From Prorocentrum cordatum (lineage: Eukaryota > Sar > Dinophyceae > Prorocentrales > Prorocentraceae), in contig CAUYUJ010017826.1 in assembly GCA_963575745.1 (NCBI GenBank), forward strand, positions 166,552-230,551: 64,000 nt of DNA, written 5' to 3'. A program made the position numbers and the translations under genes. Below, in pieces: positions 32,237-42,567 of the stretch. Each line of letters opens with the position of its first letter. Position 1 is the stretch's first letter. Below the pieces are notes generated by a model. It was not told the origin of the DNA. It was given only the letters and a program-made list of their open reading frames with translations, and searched no databases.

Positions 32237-32613
32237 CGATCCATGCTCTCGCCGGTTGATTCGATGAATCGCTGAATTCTTTCGCCGACAGTTGGAATTC
32301 GGCACGGAATCGTTTGGAGGCCAAGGACTGGCGTATAGGAGGCGGCCCGTTGATGCTATTCAAGTAATCTGGAAGGAGTTCAAACATATAAGTTCCAACA
32401 CTAGTTCAAAATAGCATGTGGCCTCCATTTGGGGTTGCTGGCAGAGCTGCTAAATTCGAGCGAACCGCCCCTGCATATAGCCATAGGGTGCTAAATGTGG
32501 CACGGAGTGTCCGCTCAGCCATGGCACAACTCGAACAACGTCCTGAGACAATGAGGCACCGGATAGGAAGACACGGTTGGCATTGTAAAGGCTAATGCAG
32601 ATATTCCTGCCGT
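32237..32613. other. Unassigned sequence inside the R4 pair
   Basis: Less GC-rich than its surroundings. No motif recognised. If an element is bounded by R4, this is its distal untranslated part. Confidence 0.4.
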
Positions 32614-33858
32614 TCACAAGCCATTCAGACCTAAGAAACCCACAACTCGCCGAGCTTCCTCAATATTGACAGGAAGATCACAGAGAACCAAGCGAAGACG
32701 CTGCAGTATGCAGTGCGCGCATGATATACAAGATGAGCAGATACAGTCGTCAACGTGTTGCAGAACAGCAAGAACGGCATCCAAAGGTAGGGCGCCGAAA
32801 ACGAGACCGCATGCTTGCCGCAAACCATGGTCCATGAATAGGCGTCGGACGCGAGTACCCACCAGTACCATGCCTAACTAGAGGTTCGGACAGCCGGCCT
32901 CCTTGAGGAAGACCTTTCTGAGACCGAACTGAATGTTGTCCAAGACTGTAGACAGAGTTCTGCAATCCAAATTGAGTCACTCCTCGCATTTGCTGATGAG
33001 TGACCACGTCGGCATTCTTCCCATGAGAATGCTGATTACAACTCAAGCAAGGACGGGGCCCTCGGGATCTCGGCACAGAAACCGTGCTCGTACCAGTCAT
33101 CAGCGCGATCCGATGGAGCAGCTGGTCGATTCCGTGCAACGTTTCCTGCGCGTCCGCATTGGGAAAGAAACGGCTCAAATCGAACCGTGCGACGGTCATT
33201 GCATCTTCGGGGTCGTGACAAGCAATATATGTAGAGGTAAACGATGGATCCGCATAGACGCTCCAACCGATGCTGCGCAACATGGGCGAGGTCACGCTTT
33301 CCTTTCCTGCCGTTTGCACTCCCTCAGAGCTCGAGCCACCATCCCAGAGCACACGCGCAGCGACGACCAGGACGGGTTGCATTTTGCCGTTCGTGTTGGT
33401 GAGGCTTGCCGCAACGGAAGACTCCGTCAGCAAACCATTTGGATTTCGGGCTGGTGTGCAAAAATCCCCACCACTCGACCTTTCACGCCGTAGCGGCGGG
33501 AAGTTGCCAACGCAATGGTACGAACCCATCGTGAAGTTCTCGGACGGCTCGTAAGATATGAGGCCAGTCTGTCGTTGGCAGAATTACCCACTGCGCATAC
33601 ATCGTCATATACAAAAGCCATATCGATTTGCAATTGGTAGCCTTCGAAGGAGCAGACCATTCTGCAACGAGGATTGTGGTCAACAATGCAGACTACCTCA
33701 GACACGGCTGGAGTTACGGTGTCGGCTAGTTGCGAGTAGCTTTGGTGAAAGTGATCGTCGGAACCGTGACCAGAGAACCATGACCACACAAACTTATCCA
33801 GCTTGCCATCGCAATCAAGACGCCAGTGCTCCACCCAGCGACGGCACGCAGCTGACAA
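32614..33858 (-). pseudogene. Reverse transcriptase relic, frameshifted
   Basis: Three minus-strand frames together carry the order of RT motifs. The frame starting at 33529 has ARFDLSRFFPNAD (~33184, first catalytic Asp region) and QKGLPQGGRLSEPL (~32914, motif 4). The next frame has AVLQHVDDCICSS (~32757, the YxDD box as HVDD), then a CISCAHC cluster, and VVGFLGLNG (~32637) before the stop at 32614-32616. A frameshift at ~32870-32890 separates motif 4 from HVDD, and another at ~33430-33530 separates an upstream frame with a coding-like composition. HVDD plus downstream cysteines resembles RT-like families I know from dinoflagellates. No RNase H, integrase or endonuclease was seen. It is a non-functional retroelement copy as it stands. 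Confidence 0.65.
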
Positions 33859-35315
33859 ACTCCCAACTCAAGCACGCAGACTGGTGAGTCCCAATTTGCA
33901 ACGAGCCTGCAGTCAGAACGAAGCAGCAGTTTGAGAATTGTATCTGGACCCAGCGAGCACTAAGTGGACATTGAACGCAGTTTCGCGGCACGCCAGTGAT
34001 TGGTATACCGATTAGCGACGGTCCGAGGGGCAACGAAATACAAAAACGTATGTCGCATCACACATTCCTTCAACACAGCCGGAAACAGCCAACAAACATC
34101 AAGTATTTGGCGAAGAAAGCTTGTAAGAGAATTCCAAGCGGGGGGAGGGGGAGGCACGCTCTCGAAACACCGTAATGCGACACATGCGATGCTGAAAGAA
34201 GCCCGAAGACCGACTCGACCACAGGCAACGTCTACTCGCTCTTGCACGTTCGGCGGAGAGCAACAACTCTTGCGCACGGATCCGCAGTTGGACCACTCCG
34301 AGAAAAGCAATCCACAATGTACAGCCCAATTTGCACAGAAATATCTTCCTTCTTGTCGGCCAACCCATTTTACGAGTGCGATCTTACACCCGTAGACGTC
34401 CATGGGTGCAACGGCCTGGGACGAATGGACCAACACTCGGTAGAAACGCCGCCATGGGAGCCACATCATTGAATCACCATGGATCAACCACGGGCCATGT
34501 GAAGAACGTGTGGTCGCAATACTACTTTGATTGATATTGAGACTACGACGTTGACGCAGATCTTCTTTGACCCGCGAGCGCTTCCATGGCGCAGGCCGGC
34601 CACATAGAGCACAGCCCAGAGCATGCCCATAGCGTCTGCAATGCGATGTTCGCCTCATCGTAAGGTTGCTTGTCTGAGTAGGTCGCGAGGAACGGTATGC
34701 GATCGCAAACTCGCATTCAACTGCATATGGGCGGTGCGGCCAAGTGAAAGTAAACATGAAGAACAACGACTCTGCCAGACTGGGGGGAACTTGGGCCAGA
34801 GCCGGCATCGAAACTTAGCACACTCAGGCCCACACCGTTTCACAGTATGAATTGTATTCACATCGCGGAAGCCTTGAGGACGTTCCATACTTCAGAGTGA
34901 AATGATGCAAGGTGTTGGTAAGCAGTAGGGGTGCAAACAGGAAGAAACCTCCCTATCAGATTGACATGCTGGTGGTCCCAATGCAAGTCCACGCACAGAA
35001 GACCAGTAAGGTGATTGAGGAAAGCCGCAATAGAGCATATTACAACATTCTTCTGACAGATCTTCACACGGACATCGAAACCCAGGACAGCATAATCGTT
35101 TTGCAGGTTTGGATGGCACGATAGAGACGCAAGCGATCTGCAGACCACACATGCATAGAGCTCGCGCGTCAGTACACTCCCTGAGCAATGCCAACATCGG
35201 CACACGAGCCGGGATGGATTCCAAGAATTTGGCAAGCAGCTGGAAGGATTAAACTTATCTTTGCGAAGGACCCAACCATATGCAGTTGTGGGTACCGCAA
35301 TTTTGAATATCTTCT
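33859..35315. other. Less GC-rich sequence upstream of the RT relic
   Basis: Short interrupted frames lie on both strands (for example minus 34858-35235, Cys-rich; plus 34912-35124). None has a recognisable domain. It may be the decayed 5' part of the same retroelement. Confidence 0.35.
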
Positions 35316-36212
35316 TCGGTGGAGCGCCCTACCTATGGGGCCACGAAGCGCTGCACTGGGTGGGGGGGAACGCATGCGGACGGTAGCACTGGGGCCGTCG
35401 GTGGAGCTCCCTATGAGGCCACGAAGCGCTGCATTGGGTGGGAGGGGGGCGCATGCGGGCGGTAGTACAGGGGCTTTCGGTGAAGCTCCTTATTGAGCCA
35501 CAAAGCGTCGTACTGGGTGGGGGGACGCATGCGGGCGGTAGCACTGGGGCCGTCGGTGGAGCTCCCTATGGGGCCACAAAGCGTTGTATTGGGTGGGTGA
35601 ACATGCCAAATTGGGTGTGTGGGGGGGGGCACATGCGGGCGGTCCCACTGGGGGTTTGGTGGGGCTCCCTATGGGGCCACGAAGCGCTGTACTGGGTGGG
35701 TAAAAATGCCACATTGGGTTTTCGGGACGCACGCGGACGGTCCCACTGGGGGATTCGGTGGAGCTCCGTATGGGGCCGCGAAACGTTGTAATGGGTGGGT
35801 GAAAAACGCCAAATTGGGTGTTTCGGGACGCATGCGGGCGGTCCCCTTGGGGGCTTCGGTGGGACTATCGGTAGAGCCCCCTATGGGGCCACGAAGCGTT
35901 GTACTGGATGGGTGAACATGTCAAATTGGGTGTGTGGGATGCATGCGGACGGTCCCACTGGGGGCTTCGGTGGAGCTCCCTAGGTGGCCACGAAACGTTG
36001 TACTGGGCGGGTGGAAATGCCAAATTGGGTGTTTCGGGACGCATGCGGACGGTTCCACTGCGGGTTTCGGTGGAGCTCCTGATGGGGCTACGAAACGTTT
36101 TATTGGGTGGGTGGAAATGCCCAGTTGGCTGTTTCGGGACGCGTGCGGGCGGTCCCATTGGGGTCTTCGGTGGAGCTCCCTATGGGGCCGCGAAGCGTTG
36201 TACTGGGTGGGT
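35316..36212. repeat. ~80/100-bp satellite array S2
   Basis: About ten monomers with core GGTGGAGCTCCCTATGGGGCCACGAAGCG. GAGCTCC starts near 35322, 35403, 35483, 35559, 35662, 35761, 35874, 35973, 36073 and 36173. The first three spacings are 76-81 bp and the later ones 99-113 bp. The longer form has an extra segment containing ATGCCAAATTGGGTGT. The core is the reverse complement of satellite S1. Confidence 0.93.
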
Positions 36213-36275
36213 GAAACGCAGGGAGGAGGGGGAGGAGGGAGGAGGGAGAGGGGGAGGGAGGAAGGAGGAACGCGT
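36213..36275. repeat. GGA purine tract
   Basis: GGGAGGAGGGGGAGGAGGG run at the end of S2. Confidence 0.85.
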
Positions 36276-36555
36276 GGACCGTCTCGTCAGAACGAGGACC
36301 CCACATCTCAGGATGATTGGGACTTGAACGAGCAGAAGATGGCCTCAATAGCAGATTGCTCCGGCTGCCGGTCAAGCCATGCAGATCATCGCAACGGACG
36401 TTCTCGAGACGATTGCAATCAATCATGCTCTACATTGCATGGGTAATCCATACAAAACCAAGTCACAAATGTGCAATGTAAGGGTGTGGAAATTATCGAC
36501 CTGCGCCGCAGGTGAGACGAACTCGTTCCAGAAAAAACATCACAGGTCGAAGGTA

Positions 36556-36788
36556 TCTCTGGGAATTCTGTCTTCAAATTCCGGCAGTGCCCAAAAAGAA
36601 GGTGAACAACCGCAGAGTTATTGGAGTAGATGACGCAGACACGTTCAGAATGGGGTCAGCAGAAGAATTAACACATTTTTTCAAATGTCGTCACGCTGGA
36701 GTGGCAACATTTCGGGCCCGCACTCCGGAGAAATCCCACAATGTCTGAGCCCAAACTGCTAGGGAGGCATAGAACGCATTCGTCGTAT
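36556..36788 (+). repeat. ~250-bp direct repeat R4, copy B
   Basis: See copy A at 31979-32236. This copy is ~25 bp shorter. In one frame it reads coherently (e.g. VNNRRVIGVDDADTFRMGSA), so the repeat may derive from coding DNA. Confidence 0.85.
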
Positions 36789-36910
36789 AGCAAGACATGT
36801 TCTCGCTTGCTGCTCCGGTTGTTGCCACAACCTGTTGCACATGAACGTCGGCACGGACGGCTTCGCCCTGCCAGCTGTTGCTTGTCCACGGGTTCGCATC
36901 AGTCTTGACA

Positions 36911-37080
36911 GAGTGAGGGGGCCGAATGGTCATTCATTGGCCTTGGGTGCGTGGCAGAAGTCAGGTTCCGCGGTGCGAATTGCTGGTGCGTTGCATTTTC
37001 ATGTCTAAACCTTGCGTTTTTCAATTAAAGTGTTCCTCTTGGGGATCGCACGTTGTTTTTTGCAAGGAGAAGTATTCCTC
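36911..37080 (+). repeat. Module c (copy 2) followed by hairpin module h in reverse
   Basis: 36911-36978 is module c (GAGTGAGGGGGCCGAATGGTCATT...TTCCGCGGT). 36995-37080 is module h read backwards (TTTTTCAATTAAAGTG, GGGGATCGCACGTTG). The order c-then-h mirrors h-then-c at 45.33-45.70 kb. Confidence 0.75.
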
Positions 37081-37195
37081 TTTCTCCTCCTCCTCTTTCT
37101 CCTCCTCCTCTTTCTCCTCCTCCTCCTCCTCCTCCTCCTCCTCCTCCTCCTCCTCCTCCTCCTCCTCCTCCTCCTCCTCCTCCTCCTCTCTCCTC
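37081..37195. repeat. (CTC)n microsatellite
   Basis: CTCCTCCTC run of ~115 bp. A second run of ~70 bp lies at 37309-37380. Confidence 0.96.
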
Positions 37196-37617
37196 CTCAT
37201 TGCATCCGTGTCTGGGGCTAGTGCCCGCTATTTGTCTGCATCGCCGGGTCCCTTTCGGATGTCCTGTCTGGCCGATAAGTTTGGCCAGCGCACGCACGTG
37301 CCCCCGCCCCTCCTCCTCCTCCTCCTCCTCCTCCTCCTCCTCCTCCTCCTCCTCCTCCTCCTCCTCCTCTTCCTCCTTCCTCTCGCTTCGTCCTCCTTCC
37401 GCTTTTGCGGCCCGTAATTCGTGACATTTTCGTTGCGTGCCCCCGCTTCTACATCAGTCTCTCGTAAGCCGCCGCGCCTGCGTGCCTCGGCGAGTGCGGC
37501 GGCCCGAAGTCGACCAGGCCCGCCCCGTCGAAGGCCTGGCGCCGCGCTTGGTTCAGTTACGCGGTAAGTGGCTAAGACATGTCCAACTTCAATAATAACA
37601 ACAACAATATATTGGAA
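37196..37617. other. Sequence between and after the CTC runs
   Basis: Holds the second CTC run (37309-37380) and ~230 bp of GC-rich sequence with no gene that I can support, ending in AACAACAACAATATATTGG. Confidence 0.5.
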
Positions 37618-38165
37618 CTGTTCGTTCTTATCTGCTCGCGTGCCACTCAACACGTATATCCCAAACCTTCGGTACCCGCCTTCTTCGTTTTCGATTGTAC
37701 CCCCGTGGGCCTTGGGGGTATATCTTCCCTACCTGACACGTGCATTCAGCGCAGCCCCTAAAACAGGGGAAAGGAGGTTGGATAGAAGCGGGAGAGAGAA
37801 GGATGGAACACGAGAGAATTTAGCAGGAGAGTGGCTAGGAAAACAAAGCACATGGCAGAAACAGACGGGCAGATCGGGCGGGCAGACCCTAGCGGGCGGG
37901 TCGGGACGGCGGGCCCAGCCAGCCAGGTCGAGAAGGCGGGTCGCTGAAGCGTGAGAATTGCATGAACCGCGAGGGAGTCTCGAGCGATAGCACGATTCCA
38001 AAGTACATCGTCAGAAAGGCCAGAGCGAGAGCGTGATTCCTGAGTGTCGAGGACACGGCGTCTGAATACGTCACGAGGAAGTCCCACGCGATAGCGCGAT
38101 TCCTGCATACACTGTAAGGAAGTCTTCGCGAGAGCTCGATGTGGGAATCAATTGTGGGGGGGGGG
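37618..38165 (+). repeat. Long direct repeat R5, copy A (begins with TIR module t)
   Basis: Matches 43466-44035. The order is module t (CGTTCTTATCTGCTCGCG, CACGTATATCCCA, TACCCGCC-TCTTCG), TATCTTCC-ACCTG, CGCAGCCCCTAA, then AGAATTTAGCAG, GACGGGCAGATCGGGCGGG and GCGGGTCG(C/G)TGAAGCGTG. It ends with four ~45-bp units of GAGGAAGTC-CGAGCGAGAGCGCGATTCC type. Confidence 0.88.
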
Positions 38166-38369
38166 GTATCAGGCGTGAGCCGCTCCTGTTGGATGTTCCT
38201 TTTCTAGATCAGATTGCTTATTGCTATCTGGAAGCGGTACCGCGCGGTTTCGCCTCGACGCTGGTTGCGATTCCTCTGAAGCGAGGCTCCCGCTCGAGCG
38301 TGGGGTTGAGCGTAACTGTGTGCCCATGGAGGCCCAGCTACAACGACAACGGCTCCCGCTCGATGTGTC

Positions 38370-38860
38370 TTCACAATGTATCCCGATACGCCTTGGCCAG
38401 AGAGGCCCCCGAGCTCAGGAACGGCGCTCTCGTTCCAAACTTCCTCGCAACTCAGTCAAGTTAGCGGAGGCCTAGCCATGACGACGAGGGCTCCTGTTCG
38501 ATTCACGATTTACTCCGAGAGCCCCTGGCCAGGAAGACCCCCGAACGCAGGAACGGCGCTCTCGCTCGAGACTTTCTCGCGATTCAGTCAAATTGGTGGA
38601 GGCCCAACTACGACGACAAGGGTTCTCGTTCGAGACTTCCTGAAGGTGCATTCCCAGAGGCCCTGGCCAGAGAGGCCCCCGAATTCAAGAGTGGCGCTCT
38701 CGCTCGAGATTTGTTCGTTTTTCAGGCAAGTTGGTGAAGGTCCAGACACGGCGACAAGGGTTCCCGTTCGATATTTCTGAATTTGGATTCGAAAGCCCCT
38801 GGCCAGAGATCAGGAACGGCGTCGTCGCTCGAGAGTACCTCGCGCTTCAGTCAGTGGCTG
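38370..38860. repeat. Four ~131-139-bp tandem units
   Basis: CCTGGCCAGAGAGGCCCCCGA starts near 38393, 38524, 38663 and 38799 (last two partly diverged). Each is followed by AGGAACGGCGCTCTCGCTCGAGACTT-CTCGCGATTCAGTCAA. The second half is the reverse complement of the GAGGAAGTC-CGAGCGAGAGCGC units in R5. Confidence 0.85.
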
Positions 38861-38861
38861 A

Positions 38862-39125
38862 CAGGGAAGATATATTTCAGGGGGTGCGATCGAAGACGAA
38901 GTGGGCGGGTATCGAGGGTTGGGGCATACATAATGCAAGACACGCTTGCCAGTAAAAGCGAACAGTCTTAAAATGAAGGTTCAGTTTTCATTTTTGAAAA
39001 AAACAAATATTGTTAATCCCCCCCACCAGGTGACCATTATGTGCTTTCAATTGAAGTGCTCCCCGCGGGGTTCGCACCTTGTTTTCTATGAGGGGAACTC
39101 ACTAGGCTCAAACTGCGTTCTTGGC
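38862..39125 (-). repeat. Inverted copy of modules t and h
   Basis: 38862-38970 is t in reverse (GAAGATATATTTC, GCGATCGAAGACGAAG, GGCGGGTATCGAGGG). 39024-39125 is h in reverse (CTTTCAATTGAAGTGCTCC, GGGTTCGCACCTTG, GAGGGGAA). On the minus strand this gives the same h-t order as at 42.57 and 43.32 kb. Confidence 0.8.
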
Positions 39126-39435
39126 CCCCCGGATTATAACGACAACGCCTCCCGCCTGAGACTTCCTCACAATTTAGCCAGGACCCCCGCTCACGCCCGA
39201 GATTTCTTCGCATTTGACCCGGGAATCGCGCTCTCGCTTGGGACTTCCTTATTATCTAATTAGGAATCGCTATCTCGGCGCTATGGAGTCGCGCTCTCGT
39301 TGGAGCCTCGCTTGCAATTGACGCAAGAATCGCGCTCTTGAGTTGGAATGCGCCGCTTCCGACACTCAGGCACCCAGGAGTCGCTCTCACGCGTAGGACC
39401 CCCTCACAGCTTACTTGGGGATCGGGATCTCGCTG

Positions 39436-39720
39436 CCTTTCGTGGCCCCGGTGCAGCCCTTCGTGGCCACCTCGCTGCCCGTCGTGGCCTTGTTGCAGCC
39501 CTTCGTGGCCCCCTCGTGGCCCGTCGTGGACTCGTTGCAGCCCTTCGTGGCCCCCATCGCTGCCTTCGTGGCCCCGTTGCAGCCCTTCGTGGCCCCCTCG
39601 CTGCCCTTCGTGGCCCCGTTGCAGCCCTTCGTGGCCCCCTCGCTGCCCGTCGTGGCCCAGTTGCAGCCCTTCGTGGCCCCCTCGCTGCCCTTCGTGGCCC
39701 CCGTTTGTTCGCGCACGTCG
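39436..39720 (+). repeat. 21-bp CCCTTCGTGGCCCC minisatellite, left block
   Basis: Units alternate as CCCTTCGTGGCCCCGTTGCAG and CCCTTCGTGGCCCCCTCGCTG, so the higher-order period is 42 bp. The 21-bp unit keeps frame and encodes [14 protein letters not shown], but all frames are open and I do not call a gene. Confidence 0.9.
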
Positions 39721-39825
39721 TGGTTCCATGTATGATCCCGGGCTCCGGGCCCACGGCCCCCCCCCCCTCAGATGGTATGGTCCCAGGATTCCTCGGGCCC
39801 CCCCCCCAGATGGTATGGTCCCAGA

Positions 39826-39911
<86 letters not shown>

Positions 39912-40061
39912 TGGCGACGGCGACGGCGATGGCGACGACTACGGCGACGGCGACGACGACGACGACGACCACGACGACGACGACGGCTGCGGCGGCGACG
40001 ATGCCGGCGGCGGCGGCGGCGGCGACGGTGACGACGACGATGACGGCGGCGACGACGACGA

Positions 40062-40098
<37 letters not shown>

Positions 40099-40147
40099 GA
40101 CGACGAGGACGACGAGGACGACGAGGACGACGACGACGACGACGACA
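39826..40147. repeat. (GAC)n tract, left palindrome arm
   Basis: Degenerate GAC with GGC, GAT and GAG variants. Its counterpart is the (GTC)n tract at 40651-40912. The Asp-, Thr- and Arg-rich frames are artefacts. Confidence 0.96.
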
Positions 40148-40649
40148 ACGACCTCTGAACCACCACAGCACCACACCACATACACAGCCGGGGAGGGGGG
40201 CACCGCAGCGCAGCACCACGCCACGCCCACCTCTGAACCACCACAGCACCACACCACATCCACAGGGGGGGGGGAGGAGGGCACCGCAGCGCAGCACCAC
40301 GCCACGCCCACAGGGGGGGGCGGGGGGGACCATCGCGCGGGGGGGGGGGGCCCAATGGCATCAGCATTGGGGGGGAGGGGGGGGGGCCCAAGCCCTGGAC
40401 CATATATGTATGGTCCAGGGCTTGGGCCCCCCCCCCCAATGCTGATGCCATTGGGCTCCCCCCCCCCGCGCGATGGTCCCCCCCGCCCCCCCCTGTGGGC
40501 GTGGCGTGGTGCTGCGCTGCGGTGCCCCCCCCCCCTGTGGATGTGGTGTGGTGCTGTGGTGGTTCAGAGGTGGGCGTGGCGTGGTGCTGCGCTGCGGTGC
40601 CCCCCTCCCCCCCCCTGTGGATGTGGTGTGGTGCTGTGGTGGTTCAGAG

Positions 40650-40650
<1 letters not shown>

Positions 40651-40691
<41 letters not shown>

Positions 40692-40865
40692 CTTGTCGTC
40701 CTCGTCGTCCTCGTCGTCGTCGTCGTCGTCATCGTCGTCGTCGTCGTCATCGTCGTCGTCGCCGTCGTCATCGTCGTCATCGTCGTCGCCGCCGCCGCCG
40801 CCGGCGTCGTCGCCGCCGCAGCCGTCGTGGTCGTCGTGGTCGTCGTCGTCGTCGCCGTCGTCGTA

Positions 40866-40910
<45 letters not shown>

Positions 40911-40912
40911 TC
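40651..40912. repeat. (GTC)n tract, right palindrome arm
   Basis: Reverse complement of the left GAC tract, about 60 bp shorter and with its own substitutions. Confidence 0.96.
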
Positions 40913-41015
40913 TGGGACCATACCATCTGGGGGGAGGAGGGGGGGCCCGAGGAATCCTGGGACCATACCATCTGGGGGGGGGGGGCCGTGGGCCCGGAGC
41001 CCTGGATCATGTATG

Positions 41016-41330
41016 CCCTTCGTGGTGGCCCTGTTCTTGCCCTCGCGCAGCCCCATATATGTATGCCATTCTTGGCCCCCGCTCGTTCGCGCCCGTCGTG
41101 GCCCCATACGCATGCCCTTCGTGGCCCCGCTGTCGCCTTTTGTGGCAACCTCGCTGTCCTACGTGGCCCCGTTGCTACCCTCAGTGGCCCCGTCCTTGCC
41201 CTCTGTGGCCTCGCATTATCTGCCCTTTGTGGCCCGCGCTCGTTCGCTGCCCTTCGTGGCCCTATACGCATGACCTTCGTGGCCCAGCTGTCGCCCTTCG
41301 TGGCCCCTGCCTGCCCTTCGTGGCCCCCCT
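41016..41330 (+). repeat. 21-bp CCCTTCGTGGCCCC minisatellite, right block
   Basis: Same direct orientation as the left block across the palindrome, but more degenerate. Units such as CCCTTCGTGGCCC and CGCTGTCGCC, interspersed with CATACGCATG. Confidence 0.8.
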
Positions 41331-41489
41331 GTCGCTCTCGCTCTCGCTTTCGCTCGTCGTCGCCGTCGTCGTCGTCGTCGTCGTGGTCTGTCCCCTGTCC
41401 ATCCCTCCTGGGGTCGGGTTGCCGCCGATCAGCGCTGCCGCTGGCCAGGCCGACGGTCCGCGGTCGCCTTCCCGCTTGCCCGGCTCCGG

Positions 41490-41945
41490 CTTGCAGGGAA
41501 GAACGATAAACCCCCCAAAATGGGTACGATCGAAGACGAAGAGGGCGGGTATCGAGGGCTTGGGAAATACACGTTGAATGACATTCGAGCAGATAAGAGC
41601 AACCAGTCTTAACATGTTTGTTGTTGTTGTTGCTGCTGTTGTTGTCGCTGTGGTAATTCAGGGCCCAATAATGCAACGTGAGCACGAAGATGCTCCTGAT
41701 AAGCAACAGGGTGCGAGCCCCGAAAGGGGACCTATTTTGAAATAGCACATTGTGCACAAGGGGGGGGGGACCAGCAGTAATTAGCTGCCTAGAGAGCTCA
41801 ACAACAACAACAACCATTTTAATATTGATCGTTCTTATCTGCTAGCGCGTACCCCGCCACGTATATCCCAAACCCCCGATACCCGCCCTCTTCGTCTTCG
41901 ATCGTACCCCCTCTGGGGGGTACATCTTCTTGACCTCCCACGCGT
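41490..41945. mobile_element. Element with ~115-bp terminal inverted repeats (t-h-t)
   Basis: The left terminus, 41490-41612, contains GGTACGATCGAAGACGAAG, GGCGGGTATCGAGGGCTTGGG and GAGCAGATAAGAGC. The right terminus, 41829-41945, is its reverse complement (CTTATCTGCT, TATCCCAAAC, CGATACCCGCCCTCTTCG, CTTCGATCGTACC). Inside are (GTT)n, hairpin module h (~41650-41780) and (CAA)n. It has no coding capacity, so it resembles a MITE-like non-autonomous element. Solo or half copies lie at 37.6, 38.9, 42.6, 43.3 and 45.3 kb. Confidence 0.7.
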
Positions 41946-41974
41946 ATTGGGCGCAGCTCCTAAAAAGCAGGGGG

Positions 41975-42038
41975 AGTGAGAAAGGAGAAAGAGAGAGAAA
42001 GAGAGAGAGGGAGAGATAAAGAAAGAGAGAGAGAGAGG
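41975..42038. repeat. (GA)n tract
   Basis: AGAGAGAGAAAGAGAGAGAGGG runs just after the t-h-t element. Confidence 0.9.
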
Positions 42039-42290
42039 GTGGCAGCGATGGGGCCACTGAGGGCACAAGCGACTGGGGGCCACGAGTGGCGTGTGTAGAT
42101 ATATATATATATATATATGCACACACACGCATCTCTCTCTATATATATATTATACATATATATATATATGTGTATATATATGTGGACCACAGAGGGCAGC
42201 GTGGGGCCACTGAGGGCAACGTCGGGGCCACGAAGGGCAGCGAGTGGGCCGCGACGGGCAGCAATGAGGCACAAGGGGCGCGAGCGAACA
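42039..42290 (-). repeat. CCCTTCGTGGCCCC minisatellite in reverse, split by (TA)n
   Basis: GGGGCCAC-GAGGGCA(A/G)CG units before and after a (TA)n/(CA)n tract at 42097-42182. They are the reverse complement of the 39.4-41.3-kb units. Confidence 0.75.
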
Positions 42291-42339
42291 TGGGACACAA
42301 AGGACATGACCCTAACGGGCGGGCCGAGCGGGCGGATCG

Positions 42340-42560
42340 ATCGTGAGTTCTGCGCGATTTGCCAGGAAGTTTCCAGCGAGACAGCGCTGTCTAAGCAAAT
42401 TTGAGGAAGACCCCAGCGAACGCGCGATTCCTGAATGGCAAGCGCGCGGCGCCCGAGTAAATTGCGAGGAGGTCTCAGGCGGGAGCGCGATTTTTGATTA
42501 AATTGCGAGGAAGTCACAAGTGGGAGCCGGGGGCCAGAGTAAATTTCAAGGAAATATCAA
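42340..42560 (+). repeat. ~45-bp GAGGAAGTC-type units
   Basis: Four to five degenerate units with GCGATT(T/C), AAATT(T/G)GAGGAAG and GCGGGAGCGCG, the same family as in R5. Confidence 0.75.
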
Positions 42561-42567
42561 GCGGGAA

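Larger units (their letters stand above)
39727..41015. mobile_element. 1.28-kb palindrome (foldback-like) with 8-bp direct flanks
   Basis: Arms are ~39733-40404 and 40409-41010, with a 4-bp spacer (TATG). The centre is CCCTGGACCATA-TATG-TATGGTCCAGGG. Each arm contains, from outside in, GGGCTCCGGGCCCACGG, GATGGTATGGTCCCAG twice, a (GAC)n tract, the AACCACCACAGCACCACACC block, and runs of G or C. CATGTATG lies at both outer ends in direct orientation (39727-39734 and 41008-41015), as a target-site duplication would. No transposase is encoded. Arm lengths differ (672 and 602 bp) and the GAC tracts are not identical. Confidence 0.7.

Noticed and set aside
33558-33887. Plus-strand frame opposite the reverse transcriptase
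   Set aside because: No motif, while the minus strand has an ordered set of RT motifs. It is an antisense shadow.
36926-37417. Ser-rich 163-codon frame after module c
   Set aside because: Driven by two (CTC)n runs; the non-repeat part is modules c and h.
39338-41509. A 723-codon plus-strand open frame
   Set aside because: It runs through the 21-bp minisatellite, the GAC and GTC tracts and G/C runs. All three frames are open there and the product is Thr/Arg/Pro repeat.
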